The position numbers and the translations under genes were made by a program. Of a stretch of DNA of 64,000 bases, positions 11,030 to 25,202 are shown in pieces. The notes beneath the pieces were generated by a model. It did no database searches. It was not told where the DNA came from and saw only the letters and a program-made list of their open reading frames with translations. The stretch is from Larimichthys crocea (Eukaryota > Chordata > Actinopteri > Sciaenidae): contig NC_040027.1 of assembly GCF_000972845.2 (NCBI RefSeq), positions 8,527,158-8,591,157 of the forward strand, written 5' to 3'. Each line of letters starts with the position of its first letter. Position 1 is the first letter of the stretch.

Positions 11030-11340
11030 GTTAGTGCAGCAGTAAGTGCTGTGACAGTTCTTAAAAGGGTAGATGTATCATGTCCATTTGTTGGTAGTGT
11101 TGTAGAGGAGGTCCTCTCTGAAGAGCTGGAGGTCTTCAGGAGGTTTGAAGGTAGAGAGGGACGCCCCTGATCTGGTAGGAACTGGGAGGACGTTCCACCA
11201 AGAGTCTGGATTTACTTGTACTTTACACAAGGCAAGGCAACAAACTGCTAACTGCCTCCAGTCACTCCACCATCTCCACACATTTGCATGTCGATGTCCC
11301 CATTGGTGGATTAATAAATGAATGTTCTTTGTGACCACCA
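11030..11340 (-). mobile_element. LINE 3' fragment (CR1/L2-like), minus strand
   Basis: Read on the minus strand, the part around 11080-11230 resembles the C-terminal end of a non-LTR reverse transcriptase ORF (SWWNVLP, then SLSTFK, then LQLFREDLLYNTT). Its end is the inverted counterpart of 14120-14240, sharing the cagctcttcagagaggacct block and the following tail. Confidence 0.55.
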
Positions 11341-13394
11341 AGCATGAAGAACAACATCAGTTTTCATCTATTAGCATTTTTCTTATAGCGCACTATGGCA
11401 GCAACCACCGGACTGATATTTTGGGTATGATTATAGGTGTGACAACGTGATGACGTATGACATGCCAAGTGTTCCTTTAAGTTCCTAGAATTCCTGTTTT
11501 CTGGTATTCTCAGGGATTTACTGTGAGCCTACACTGTCTTATATCAGACACAAGGTGGTGCTAGAGTATTTTGCCACATCAGACTCACATGGAGGTACTT
11601 TGTACGTTGTTTACCAGTCTGATGTAATGCCACAATTCAGAATTAACCAAAAGATGAACATGTTCAGTAAAAGAGATGAAATCTTCCGGGAAAACACTGA
11701 CTCAATCACCAAATATGACTTTATTCCAGTGCATTTGCATCAGTGCCTGCATGTCGTTACCTCAGGCATCCTGAACACACACACACACACAGATCTCTGA
11801 CATTACCGATCAGCTGATTTATCAACAGTGATTCATGTCAGAAGGCTGTAACCAGAAGAAGAATGAGTCAAGCGGGAGACGATGAACAACTGCAGCTCTT
11901 GCCTGGGGCTCATCACTGAGAGACACTTTATTTCATCTGCCTTTCAGGCCACAGAGCTGAAAGAAGAATAATTTGATCTGTCACATGCTCACTTTGGTTT
12001 TGGACTCTTGTGTTTGTGTAAAAAGAAATATGTGAGGATTCGTACCATATTTTTGAGACATACCGCAGCTTTTCGGATGAATCCACACCTCTTATCAGAC
12101 ATTCTTTAGTGTACAGACCAGTCCTCCTCCCCATTAAAATAACATTTTTTCTCAGCTACATCATGAAAACATGTTACAGCTCACATTTCCTAAGCAAATA
12201 ATAGCATGTGAGATAATAAACACCTCTACTATACAAGGCAATAATAAACTTCAAATACTCAACATCAGCTTGATGACCACCGCTACGACAGGAAAAACCA
12301 TGCTTGCAGCGGAAGTAGTTCAGTTTGTAAGGACTTGGCTTGGGAACCACAGAGGTCCAAGGGCCCTGCTACATCAATCACTACCACATATTATTGAATT
12401 TCAGGCCTTTATGTCTAAAACTGGGCCACCACGTGTCACTAGAAGAGCTCTATTTGCCTTGGCAGTGATCCTACAAGTCTCTAAACTCTACTGGAGCGAT
12501 TAAACACCATTCTTCCAAAGGATATTCCTTCATTTGGTGTTTTTATGTAGAGAGAGTTTCCCATTTTGTGTGTTCAGATGTGGTGACTGAACGCCGTCAC
12601 ATGTGATTACATCATTTTCATCAAACCATTCAGTGACCCCCTCATGCCCTAGATCAGAGACATTATCAACGTGGAAGAGAACTATCAGGATAGAAATCAT
12701 CACTGTGATCAGCCAGAACAATATTGATTTGCAGTGACCCTTCTCTTTAAAAGGGACCAAAACCACGCCAGAAAAATAAATCAAAGCATAACTCAGTCAT
12801 CAAATCCTCCCTTGTAGACGTGGCGTGTACCCCGTGTACACACGTATGGTGAAGGATGACTCATCTGACCATATTACCTTTTTGCACATCTCTGCAGACT
12901 ATTAAGTGAGACCACTCAATTCTTTTCCTAGTGTTGTTTCCCATTTCTGCGCTGGCCCTCTGGGATCATGTGTTCACTGTGCTGGGGGGTCCAGTCCTCC
13001 CTCGAGGAGATACAGCTCAGGTTCAGCGAGTGCTCTGAACAGTATGTCAAAACCGTCCCTGACACACAAGAATCTCTTTTGGGTATTACATAAGATGTTC
13101 TATTTATTTTTTATTGTTTTGGTGAAATGTCAGTATGAGGAAGTAAATGTACCAATCCATGATGTCATGTCTTACATCAGCTCTCAATAACAAAACACCT
13201 GCTGTGACATAAGTGTGTCCAAAAAGAGGTGACTGATCAAACACTGAAGTACTGGAGCAGAAACACATGCATGTACTCGAGAATGTTCTTTTACTCCACT
13301 GCATTTATTGGACCGGATGGCTGGCCAGGTTTTTTGCAGGTAAACACAGAAGACAGAGGTCCTTATCATTGTTTAGCTTCAAAGGTTGCTCAGT
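11341..13394. other. intergenic, no gene recognised
   Basis: AT-rich DNA with short open frames but no recognisable protein. A (CA)8-type stretch lies near 11777-11792. The stretch about 12830-12990 has the look of an old repeat but could not be classified. Confidence 0.45.
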
Positions 13395-13800
13395 GTTTTG
13401 GGTCGCTCTCTTCAGCTGTAAAGTTCAGTCTTAGAAATCTAAGCCGTTGTTTTTTTTTTTCCTCCTTCACTTTCAGGGCTGTTGTGTCACAACCTAAATT
13501 TCAGATGATCATTCACACATTTATATCATCCTGTTTAGATTACACCTCAGCAAGGCGTCTCTGGATCCTCTACAGCTGACCCAACATGGTGCTGCACAGC
13601 TGTTCACCAGGTCCAGAAGAACAACTCATATCACACCCACCTTATCAGCTTTACATTGACTTTCCATCAAGTTCAGGAATCATTTTATTGTTCTCGTTAT
13701 CACATATAGAGCCCTGCATTGTCAGGCACCAGCTGCCTCATATCACTAGTAGGTCACTTAGGTCTTCTGACAGGGGCTTATACTGGTTGTCCCACGTGCC
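13395..13800 (+). mobile_element. decayed L2-like LINE reverse transcriptase C-terminus
   Basis: In shifting frames the plus strand reads MIIHTFISSCLDYTSA, a piece like a LVQNAAARLFT block around 13570-13620, and a LHWLPVKFRI-like block around 13640-13670. It ends in SRSLRSSDRGLY. These blocks in this order are typical of the region behind the L2/CR1-type reverse transcriptase domain. Frameshifts and stops show that it is dead. Confidence 0.7.
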
Positions 13801-14039
13801 CGACTGAAAGCAAAAGGTGATCGTGACTTTGATTCTTGCTGTAGACTTTGTTGCTTATGTTTTATTGCTTGCTTCTTTATATTATATGAATTTTTCAAAA
13901 ATCATTTTGCTCTTCTAACTCTGTGAAATGTGCTATGCTAAATAAACTGCAGTAAAAAGCCATAGCAGTTAAATAAAGTGATAATATGTTTGAGTTTTTC
14001 TGCCCTCTAGTGGACAAATATCGAGTAATGCACCATTAA

Positions 14040-14290
14040 GGGGCCTCCCAGCCTGCGCAGTGAAACCCCTTCAGATGATCCAGAACGCGGCGTTTGCCTG
14101 ATCTACAACCAACCCAAACCTCACAATCCTCCTGAAGACTTGCAGCTCTTCAGAGAGGACCTCCTCTGCAACACTACCAACATCTGGACATGATACATCT
14201 ACCCCTTGAAGAATTGTCACAGCACTCACTGCTTTGTACTTTCTTATCGCACTGTAAAGTGCATTTTACATGCAGGACTTCCACTAGTTA
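14040..14290 (+). mobile_element. LINE 3' fragment (CR1/L2-like), plus strand
   Basis: The plus strand carries a PLQMIQNAA block followed by a tail segment shared, in inverted orientation, with 11050-11170. It is a second, independent LINE end about 240 bases past the one ending at 13800. Confidence 0.6.
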
Positions 14291-17200
14291 TTGAGTTGTA
14301 TTGTTATTTTTAAATCAATCAAGAAGTATTTCCTCACCACTGAAAGTTTGGACCCATAAAAAGCTGTGCAGCCGCTGCAAGTTACTGTGACGTGATTATG
14401 CATTGAATGACCTTTAAAGGATGTAGCTCTCTGATTCTGAGCCTTGAAAGGAAAGAACAGTACATGTTGTGCCTGAATAATTCATGTGGGATGGCAAAAT
14501 TGACTTGTTGACGTGAAACAGAAAACAGTTGTTCCATCCTCAAATTGCATTATTGAGCGGTTCTTACTTGGATTAGTAGTTAGAGTAGTTAAGAAACAGG
14601 CAGGATTCTAAACTTGATACTGAAAAAACACAGAATATAACTAGTTTATTGTTATTGTGAGTGTCATCTGGATTTCTTAAAAGTCACTTAACTGTCTTAA
14701 CTCAATTGTGGCTGATTCATGCATGCGAGTTTTATCAGCCATGTGAGATCTCAGTGTTTTTCAGTGGCAAATGAATTCTACACTGTTGTTTACAATGCTC
14801 TTATCTTTGCACTAAATTTCAGGTCGGACAACAAATTGCGGTAAAAAGCATTTTTAGCATTTCTGTTTTTGACGGAGCCTTTACTAAACCGCGTGAAGGT
14901 CAACAGAGCAGACTGCACCAGACAGGAAATCCGACACAGAATCAACGGAATACCCTTTCAAAATAAAACACAATACGCAGTTTATATTGGCACCAGGTGA
15001 GCAGTCAATCGATCAAAGGGTCTCAGCATGGACGATGAGAGACTAATTGTTGAAGTGGAACAACACACAATAATTTATGATAAAGGTGCTAAAGCTGAAC
15101 TTTGAACCTCTAAGAGTCAGATTACAGCAGCACAAGAGAAAGGCTTTGCCACAATCAGTGCATTCGCTCGCATTGGTGAAGTAACTCTGTAGATTGCTTA
15201 TTAGATGTGGTGCAACATCCCCTTACATACTTCTACCAGAGTGTGAACTGCTCTACAAACGAGCCATGGTTTATGGTTTCAAACATATAGTATATCTTAA
15301 ATAAGCTGTGCCTGAGCCTTAACAAGTTTTTCAGAAGCCTTTGAAAGGATGGAAGATCCCAGAATTGTAGACACTTGAGTCAGTGCTGATTCACCAAAAA
15401 AAGAAGACAGAAATTTAACATTTAACAATTTTTAACCTAAACTGCTTGCAAACACACAGAGTAACTATTTATCTACTAAAATACAAAGATCATTTTGTAC
15501 CATTCAAACACAAAGGAAACAGCCTGACATTTAGACATCTGAATCATTGCTAACAGTAGAAAATAGTCCAGTGTCCAGCACTTTGATGACTATTTCAGCT
15601 AGTGGGAAAAATACTTCACAATCAGAACTAACGGGAAGCTGCACAGGCTGTTTTTAGGTCGACTAACGCCGCGTTTCAGAATCCTTTATTCCTCCTTCCT
15701 TGCTCAGATTTGCTAATTTTCCTGGTTTATGTTCTTCTAAATATGCTTCTACATGTGTAAACATGCTACGTACTTTGTTGAGGTATTTTATTTTGAAAAT
15801 CCTCCGGATTCTCTATGCTGTTTCTGTGTCTGGCTTCCTGTCAGCTCGAGGTGCTCTGTGGAAAGTGGTGCGGGTTGCTCGTGGCGTCCGTCAAAAACAG
15901 CTGAGCAGAGACCCGTTTCTGAACTGGACCACGGTGGAGCCGGTGGGGTTTTGAAACATTGACTAGAGCGACCACGTATCGCTGCGATGACCACAACATG
16001 CAACACACCTGGTGAGATTTTAGGGGTAATAGAAATATCAACACCCCGGCTACTACAGCTTCCATCAGATTTAATTACTGCAAACTAAAAAATGGATTCA
16101 CCAAAGTTCTTTAATGTTTTCAGCTGAACTCACTTTCTAACCTAACGTTCTTGCAGTGCAGTGGAAAAAAGTATTTTGCACCATCTTTTGTTTTATTTGT
16201 GCATCATTGAGCACCATAGAATTCCTGTATTTGTTCTTTTGTTGTTTATTTGACTTACAGCTCGTGTTCAGGACGACAAGTTTGACTTTTTATTAACATT
16301 TGTAGAAATACAAAACTTTGTAAGTCTTGGGGACAGATAAAGATTTCACTGAGGTCATGCTGCTAACAATATCAACTGTTTACTTCTCTTCTGGGACCCC
16401 TGGTGATATTTACCACTAATATATATTACAGCAGAAAGCAGAAACACGTGCTCTGACTCTGACAGGCTGTCTGCTGATATTAAAGACATGCTGGATGCGT
16501 TATAAACCATACGCGCTCTGACGTTATCACAGCAAAGCACAGTTTCCTTTTTTTTCTTCTTTCCTGTCATGTGAGAGAGACCCTGACGTTTGTTATTACG
16601 CAGACCGTCCTTCAGTGCAACAGTTGTGGCTTGTGGCTACGACATGGCTGACCGTCGGTCACCCGAAAACACTTAAAGGCCGCGTGCAGACTTTCAGTTT
16701 GTCTCCCGAGGAGCCCGCGGTCTGATCGTAGCAGACAGTGTTTATTGTCGACATAACTGCAATAATGATGATATTTATGGAAGGATGATGTGTGCACTAA
16801 ATTAAATAGCAGTGGCTGTTTTATGAACCATTAAATTTGAACCATTAGGTCAACAGCCAGATGACCAGCAGAGCTTGATTTGTGGAGCATAATAAATGTG
16901 GCATAACACTATTACAGTGATGATTTGGTCATGACGGGAGGTTTCACAAACAAATGATTTACCTAGGAGCATATTTATGTGAGATTTTGTGTTGCTACCA
17001 CAGGGGTAGGAACAGGAGGTTTTCAGGCCCAAATTGCAGGGGAATGCTGAGCTGGTGTCATGCCAGAACAGGAGCTCGGCAAGTGGGCGGTATAACTGGG
17101 CTCAGCAGCAAAGGGAAGGGAAATTAAACATTCGTTAACTCCGCTGATGTCTTTTTTTCTGCATTAACGAGAGAGCGTCAGCAATCTGTTTTCAATTACT

Positions 17201-20200
17201 TGGTTTGTTATAACTCCAACTGTTGCAAACAATGGCAGCAGCTTGGCCTTGCTGAGATTGGCAATGACATTTTAGTTTTAGCATCAAGCCAAAGAAGCAG
17301 AAGCGTGGCCTTGTGTGCGCCTGTCAGCGTTACATCGTTTGTCAAAGGGATTCAAGAGGTGTTCATGAGTTATAGACGAGGAGGTGAAGCACTAAATCTG
17401 CACACACACCATACAAATACACACACTCATCCATCATCACGATGATCGTGTTAGATCAAAGCTGTGAATACGGCTGATCACCATCAGCTGTTCTGATAGA
17501 TATCTTTAACCTGCATGCTGTTCCACACGTAGACCCATCACAGCTCATTATGGCCCGCCACGGCCGCTGTAACCTCCTCTCTCCCTCTTGTACTAGCACC
17601 ACGAGTTCTGTGTTACGGGTCATTTACCCGAAGCTGGAAAAGTCAGCGGCTTTGTTTGGGTTTGATGTGCTAATAGTCACGACCGAGGGCGTACGATGAA
17701 AGCTGTCTTTACAGTAATCCCTGAGCAAGCCTTTATTATTGGAACCAGCCAGTGTTTAAAGTGTCATGCAAGACAAATCTCCTCAGTTACAATATGTGAC
17801 GCTTTCATAAACAACTGTTGTAGCCCCGTGGAGGTCCTTATGAGGCTGACGGAGAGAGGCCTGCACCGTGTCCACATGAGGAATTCAGCCTTCATTGCAG
17901 CAACAGCACACATGTAGCCATTTGGTGACATCAGGCAGTGTTTTGCAAGTTAATGCAACAGTTTGCATGAACTAGTTCATGTTCATAGTTTAATTAGTGG
18001 CTCATGATTGCCCATAGGTTTGTCTCTATGCATCAGTCATGTCCCAGTGTACCTTGATAAGCATAAGCAATCATGGGTTTTGAACTAAGTCACATTCATT
18101 TCTTTCATTCTGAGTTATTCTAATAGAGCCTTTTCTTACCGACACCTTCCAAGCCCCCAATTGCTGCCAAAGCCCGATCCTGACAGAGTGAATTACTGTT
18201 TACTCCTAAACAATCATAGACAGAGATTATTTCTATAAAAAGACCAATGCAAGTGTGTATATCACCACTTCAACAGTGCGTCAGTGTAGATACAATGAGA
18301 ATTTTATTTAACCTACATGATTTGGTTCATAAACATATCATAGATTCATATACTTGGTTCGTGGTCGTACAAATTCAAAGTGGTTGACTTGGTTTTTGCA
18401 GAGGCACAATCTGCATACAAATGTGATTTTATTTTTTCAAACTCAACATGAACCTTTCATCTGTATGTGCAAGCATGTGTAAATAATCAGCAGCAGCTGT
18501 AGCTCAGAGACTCTGTTAATAATCACGAGCTTCACCACCTTCCTCTGACCATTACAACCTTTTTCTTTTCCTTCCTCACACCTTTCTCCATTTCTAATCC
18601 AAAAGAGGTGAAGAGGTGTGAAATGGGAAGACGTATCGAGCAGGTTGTCATGGTAAAGGTCTCAAAGTGTATACTGCTCTGCTGCACCTTACCTGGTGAG
18701 TCATAATTGGAGGACAACTGAGGTGAATGTATTCCACCAAACTATTATGAACAGACTAAGGTCATGGCCTCTCCACGCAATGTTCATATGATGCGTAGCT
18801 GTTATCATTACTCCATGAGTAATCAGGATATTTTGAAATGTTATGCCAGCCACTGCTTTTGCTTTTCTCAAGAGCTTTCACTGTAAACAAGCCAAGTCAT
18901 AATGGGAAAATTATGTCAGACTGGGACTGATAGTTGCTTCCCCTTCATTTCCACAGCCCTCCTGACAGATTTACCCGTCACGTCGAGTGTCTCCCGCGAA
19001 GACAGATGGAGCTCTTGACCATATGAGATCTGCAATTATCCTTTGCTAACTGTCCTCTGCGTAACTCATGGGAACAAAGCTGATGGCTTATGAAGGACCC
19101 TGCTGTCCCTCCTCTGAGGAGCTGTGAGATCAGCGGGGATGAGGAGAGGACATCATTTATTGAGACAGAGCCACTTTACCGATGCAATTCTCTGTCACTT
19201 GATGTGGTTTATGAGGGTCTATATCCGCAGCCCTGATGCTGCCTTTGTTCCTGTTAACCTTTGGAGCCATCAGTGTAATTGTAAATATGACGTGACCCAC
19301 ACCAGCGCACATTAACACACTGTATTTTAGACTCGGATGATCGCCTTCCTACTGGCCTGGTAGCTGGATGAGATTAGCAGTATTTCAGGTTATTTCAGGC
19401 GTCTTGTTTTGGTCAAAACAAAACGGGCTGGAAGTCTGTGACGCTTTGCTTTGGAAACACGACAGGCGGAAAGAAGAATTTCTACTCTGAATCTTTATTT
19501 AAACACTGTCAACACATGGCCTACAAATAAGGGTGGTATTAGGTCACTCTAACTTAAGAGTGTGATACAAGAATGTTCAAGGATGTTCCATCCTGCAACA
19601 TAAAACGCTTTTTATATCAAAAGACCTCTTATGGGTGTGCAAATAGTTGCCTTTCTTACCTACAGTCTGATTTCGTTTCACAATTAGATGGACTTTACAG
19701 TGTGAGTAAGATTTGCTTTGAGGCAATCTTTCCCCAACGTACGAACCAAACAGTTGCCCTAACACTGACCTAGTTTTGAGTTTGAGGATTTAGGACTTGT
19801 TGGGTCAGCGTGTACTTCTTCACCTCTGGCAACAAAGGAGTGTCGAGCTGTAAGATTCCAGTTTCCTGTGAACAGCAAAACAGATTGAGAAGTGTGAACT
19901 GACAAGACAAACGTTTCTTCTTTCCCCAAGACTTACTTTTTTACGGACATTTGTACATACATACGACTCATACAATATTAAATCGTCAAGTTCTTTTTGT
20001 TTTCCTAATTGAATATTTGTCAAGTTGTCCGGAAAACCTTTATGTATACCTGAGATGTTTCACTACCGTAACCAATCAAAGATGTAAAATATACTGCTGA
20101 ACAGTGTTGGGCAGTAACTCATAACCTCCCTGAAAGTTGTTTCATGAATGATCTGCATTAAGAAAACTTTCCAAAATAACCCTCAGGGAGGTTCACTGTG

Positions 20201-21120
20201 GGGGTCCAGTGAAAGAAGGGGTTAGGGCTGATTCAGACAAAAACCCCCAAGGCCAAATTTTGTTCCCAGTCCAACCATGGCTGGAATTATTCCAATACTC
20301 AGAAGGGAAGCTGACAAGACCATTGCTGTCAAATATAGTGGTAATGTTACAGAGCTACACTGAAAAAAAACACCTGAAACTCCTACAACGACGTGGAAAT
20401 AACCCTCAAAGAAAAGACGTCTGTGGCTGTTGGAGTCTCCAATTACTATGATTTTATCAGGGAAGGGTGATCAGAACATCTTTGTCAAATGTAGAGGTAA
20501 TGTTCCAGACGTCCTCTGCTTAAACCTCCTGAAACCTCTGCAACGAGGGTCACGACACCGTAAAGCTCGTCCCAAACATTGGTGACCGAGGAGGATGGCG
20601 GTAACCCTACAATAAGCAGGTTTGAAATGATGAACAGCAACAAAGAACTAATGAGGCTTGTGTCTGGATGTGTGTTAGACGAAATTGCCTCTCCATCATT
20701 CAGACAGATCCTTCGGACCAGTGACAGGCAACAGAAGAACGAACAGGTAAATCAATGATTTGTGAACAGAGGTTGTTTAGAAGATTGAACCAGGTGTGCT
20801 TTTCATCTCGCCATAACTTCGATGGATTCATAGGCTGCAGAAAGAAACTGCTAGTTTTTTGCAGCCTTAGCTGCTCTTACTGGGTGATTACCCCGGCATT
20901 CACATTCAAATATATAATATATGACTGTTGGGAAGGGTGATAATTAGGTATTGCTTTTAAAAAGAGTAATGATTAATACATTACCCTGCTGCTGTAATTG
21001 TGTCCTGAGTTCTGTTCTTGCTGTCCATCGACAGGGTCTTACCTAACGCCTGGATATCTGTGGCTATAGCTGCTACACCACCTAATGAGATGCTGTTGTG
21101 GTTGAAAAGGCCTGTTGAGA
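14291..21120. other. long intergenic stretch, no gene recognised
   Basis: About 6.8 kb with no exon or domain recognised on either strand. A more GC-rich patch near 15830-15990 stands out from its surroundings and may be a transposon fragment; no terminal repeats were found. Confidence 0.5.
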
Positions 21121-21156
21121 GATGAGGTTGGCTCTTTCAGGTGCGATGTGTGTCCA

Positions 21157-21176
21157 TGTGTGTGTGTGTGTGTGTG
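21157..21176. repeat. (TG)10 microsatellite
   Basis: Short TG run in intergenic DNA upstream of rgs4. Confidence 0.9.
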
Positions 21177-24100
21177 AGGAGCCATCATCACCTTTCTGCT
21201 GTGTAAGCCTGGCCTCTGGCGCTCTAATCATATCCTGCCGTCTGGATCAGCGCCGGTTAGCTGCAGGAGATTGCAAGCCAGAATTCATAATGAGCCCCTG
21301 GCTGACAGAAAGCAAATAGAGCCTTTACATGTTGAGGTCCACCTTGTTTCATCTGCTCCATGCATACATATCTGTTTTATGAATCACCGATCCTGTTCTC
21401 TCCTTTCAGAATCAGAAATTTAGATTCAGGCAGAGCAGATCTCAGTCACACTGAGCCACACAGCAGACAACAAATTCTACATTAGCTTTCCTGCCCAAGT
21501 CTCGACCTCATCTAACTCACAAACATGAGCACCCATCTCCGTCTTCCCAACACAACATCGATTCGCAGACGAGATGTAGCTAATTAGCTGCAGTGTTACA
21601 CTGTGTGTTATCAGGAATGCTTCTTAATTTTCTGGGAAGACGTCTGCATTTAAGGACAGAAACAAAGAAATGACATTATGTGATATGATTTTTTTGTTTA
21701 ATAAAAATGGAAAACTATTCAGAGAAAGAAGAGCTCAGCAAGACACTGTATTAGTTATTATGTTTTCATGTACAAACATCATATTTACACTGTAGCTGGA
21801 AGATCTGTGAGCGTTACAGTGCCGGTGTTAAGAGCTAATAGAAGGGTCACAAAAATCACCCACCCAATACAATTAATTCTAAAAAAGAAAATGTTTTTGT
21901 CTAAGTCATGTAAGTTATAACACATTTAAATCATGAAATATTTTTGACTCAGGAAAGAAAAATAGTCTTACAAAGTCAGGAATGAACTTTTAAGCCAACA
22001 CAGGAGAAAAGACGCTGATGAAGAACACATGATTAGCTCGGTGCTGCTGTTTTAAGGACGTTGTGAGTACATCGAGCCTTACAGCCAGAATTAAAAACAG
22101 AAAACACATGTACAGCTTCATTTGTACATTGTAGCATTCAGTACAACCGCTTCAGCTCCAGCAGCTTACTTGGCCTCCATTTTCACGATGCCGGTGGTCC
22201 CTCCACTTCAGCCATGCGGCCGAAATGGCGACCACAGAGGGTGAGACGTGTCCAGCGTCCCACACTCAACTTTTTGACAGTGATTCATGTGGGTACTTAC
22301 AGTCCACTGACTTACTCGAAGTGTATAAATGGATGTTTGCACGTGGAGTTTTTGGACAGGTATACAGGTTGTGTGTTTTTAAACTAATCATTTTTTAATT
22401 GCCACATCTGAACCATTTTTTACTTCCACAGATGCATTTAAGACAGTCCAGGTAATCTGTTGGCTGTGACAACCCGTTCTCACTCTCGAGACTTTAAATA
22501 CCAACGTTTTGTCACATACATCTTTTAGCAAGAGAAGCACCAAGCTTCTCCAATGAGTCTGCATGAGGTTGGATACAGAAAACCAAAAGTCACGATTGAC
22601 TAAGTTTTAAGTTACACAATGTTACGACGCTAACCACGTGTTTAAAAAAAGGAATCACGTTCAGGCACCGTGTGCGTCAGAAGCACGTGTAGGCTGTGAA
22701 CATTTGCAGCTACAATATATGTATGAACTTTTCTTCTGACGTGACGTGAGAATAAATTAAATAAAGACACAAATGTCATCAAAAGAAGCATCGTATTCCC
22801 CTAAAAATACATTTCTCATGCGTGACATTTTCCTACGGATGTAATTTCTCAGCAATCACAGAGGTCTTTGTTCTGTATTATTATAGATTATAGGGAGGAA
22901 GCACATTTATCATTTAAAATACCATTCGCCAAATGCACAAGCAGCCATTACGACCTCCTCTCTGATTGTAGTGAAGTCTTCAGAACTCGGTTCCCTTTAA
23001 AGAACGAATGAATTCAAACCGTGTGGCCATTGGCAGCCGTCCTCGCTCTAAATGCCTACATATGTTGGCTTACAAATACCAGGAAAGGTACATTTGTGCT
23101 TCAGCTGCTCATAAATCACTCAGAGAAAAAGAATCCAATGTGCTTTTAGGCATCAGATAAAAAGAAAGCCACAGATTTAGACACGAGGTGCATTCTTCAG
23201 AGGGTTAACCTCTCGACTTCGGAGATACATCTGCTTGATCTCATTTAGTCATTACCTCCGAGTGAAGATGCAGATGTTGAAACAGTTTGTCCTCTCACGC
23301 TGAGATGAAACCAATCTGCACGGCTCGTGTCTGAGAGGCTTCGCATTCCCCCGACGCGTACTTTACAAAGAAGTGTCGGGATGATAATTGGAGCTCGAGT
23401 GCTTCTACTGCAAAACAAAGAGGCGTGCTTCAGCTGCAGCTCAAGGTTTTGATTATGTTTTTAATATTTCATTCATATTCAACTATAAATGATATCACAC
23501 CCCTAAACACTGTGTGGTCAGCCAAAAACTAGGCGGTTAAGCTCAGGCACAGAACCTGACATCTCATCTATAAACCGACTTTTGTACGTTGGATATCCTC
23601 AAACATAACGCCTCTCACACGGTCATCCTAAATCGATCCACCGCATCAAGATATGACAGCTGAACCAGTTTTGATTATGTTGATTATTTCTTGTTGTCTA
23701 AATTAAGAATATATGAAAAGTTATACATTGTAATACTGTTTTATGGTGCATATCAAGTGTTTTCTGATCTGCCAGTTGAGGAAATAGTTCACAAAAAACA
23801 ATTTCGACTGTTAGTAGGAGGCAGGATGTGAGCAGCAGTTTCCAGTGTAAATTCCACACAATCTGCCAAGCAACCACCTCCAGTTTTGTCCTTTCCCAAC
23901 ACACAAAAAATACTTTTTGTCAGCAGGAGCATGTCCTCACATTCGTCTTATGCGATAGCTTCAACCTGAAGGTCTTCGAGTAGCACGATGGAGCCTGTTT
24001 CGTTTGGATCCTGCACATGCATGCACACGTGTAACACATACACATGCACCAGAGGCGTCATGTTATTCAGCCGATCTACAGGTGGCAGAAATAAGCCCAG

Positions 24101-25116
24101 ATATGTTGCAATGATCCTTCGGGATGTAAACAAGGATGTAAACAAGGCTGGATGTAACTGGAGGAAGGAAATGCACTCCACATTGGTTAGACGTCAAAGA
24201 TACACAAATCACAGCCCACACTCAAGCTAATGGTTCATATGCAGTGTCTCTGCACTGATTTGTAAACATAGACCTCTGTATTAATTCTGTGTCTGTACCT
24301 GAAAACAATAATAACCACATTCAGGCATTCTTAGGAAACATAATCCCGTCTTGAGCTGTCGGTGAGGGTCTGATGTGATTTTTTAGAGATGGAGGAGGAC
24401 GAGGATTCATCAGACTTGAGATGGATGAGCTTTGTGGCTCTGCGGTGCTCGAGGTTTGGACTGTCTCTAACTGTTGCTCAGCAGCGGATACAAAAGGTCA
24501 GTCCTATTCAAGCTGCGGTGCCACTTCCTATTTGTTCTATCTCTGTATTCATCGCTGATTGAGCAGGTTGATTATAGTTATTAGACCTGGTCAGAAATGG
24601 AAAGAGAATTTCAACATGCAGGTCCCCAAAGATCTGCTGTAACACATGTCCCATTGAAACCATATGCAGGTTTTTATGAAGTATTAAAATAAGTATGCAG
24701 GCTGGTGACGGACAACGCTGAAGCATAATGCCATATAAAAAAAACATCTGCAAATGTCAAATACATTGCAGATGGTGGTAAGACGGCCTCTGGAGAAGAA
24801 AACAAGAACGTGTTGTCTATGATCGCACGCCTTACGTCATCAAAACAACAGTGTGTACAGTGTGTGGTACAGTGTGTGGAGGGCGGCGGTGACACAGATC
24901 CACGGACATGAAAAACAACAAAGTGTTACATCTTTGATTCATGCTTTGTCCTTGTGAGGTTTAGTTGGCAATGACTCAACATTCACAGTTTTATCAGTCG
25001 ACAGTTTTTCAGTTAGAACAATGAAGATTGTTTTTTTATAGCTCAGCTCAACACGACTGAGGTAGAACATATAGAAATAAATAAATATAAGTTTAACATA
25101 CAGCGTCATTTAAAAG
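21177..25116. other. intergenic region 5' of rgs4, no protein gene recognised
   Basis: Mostly AT-rich. A GC-rich island near 22170-22250 has an ATG in good Kozak context at 22225 followed by a donor-like GTGAG at 22241, but no partner exon was found. Imperfect direct repeats of ggatgtaaacaagg lie near 24122-24148. Confidence 0.4.
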
Positions 25117-25202
25117 AATGTGTTTTATGTGTATTTAATTCCATGTGAAGTCAGAAAATAATGTGTTTTATGTGTATTTAATTCCATGTGAAGTCAGAAA
25201 AT
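25117..25202. repeat. tandem duplication, 43-bp unit, two copies
   Basis: The unit starting aatgtgttttatgtgtattt occurs at 25117-25159 and again at 25160-25202 with no difference seen. It lies about 1 kb upstream of the rgs4 promoter. Confidence 0.9.
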
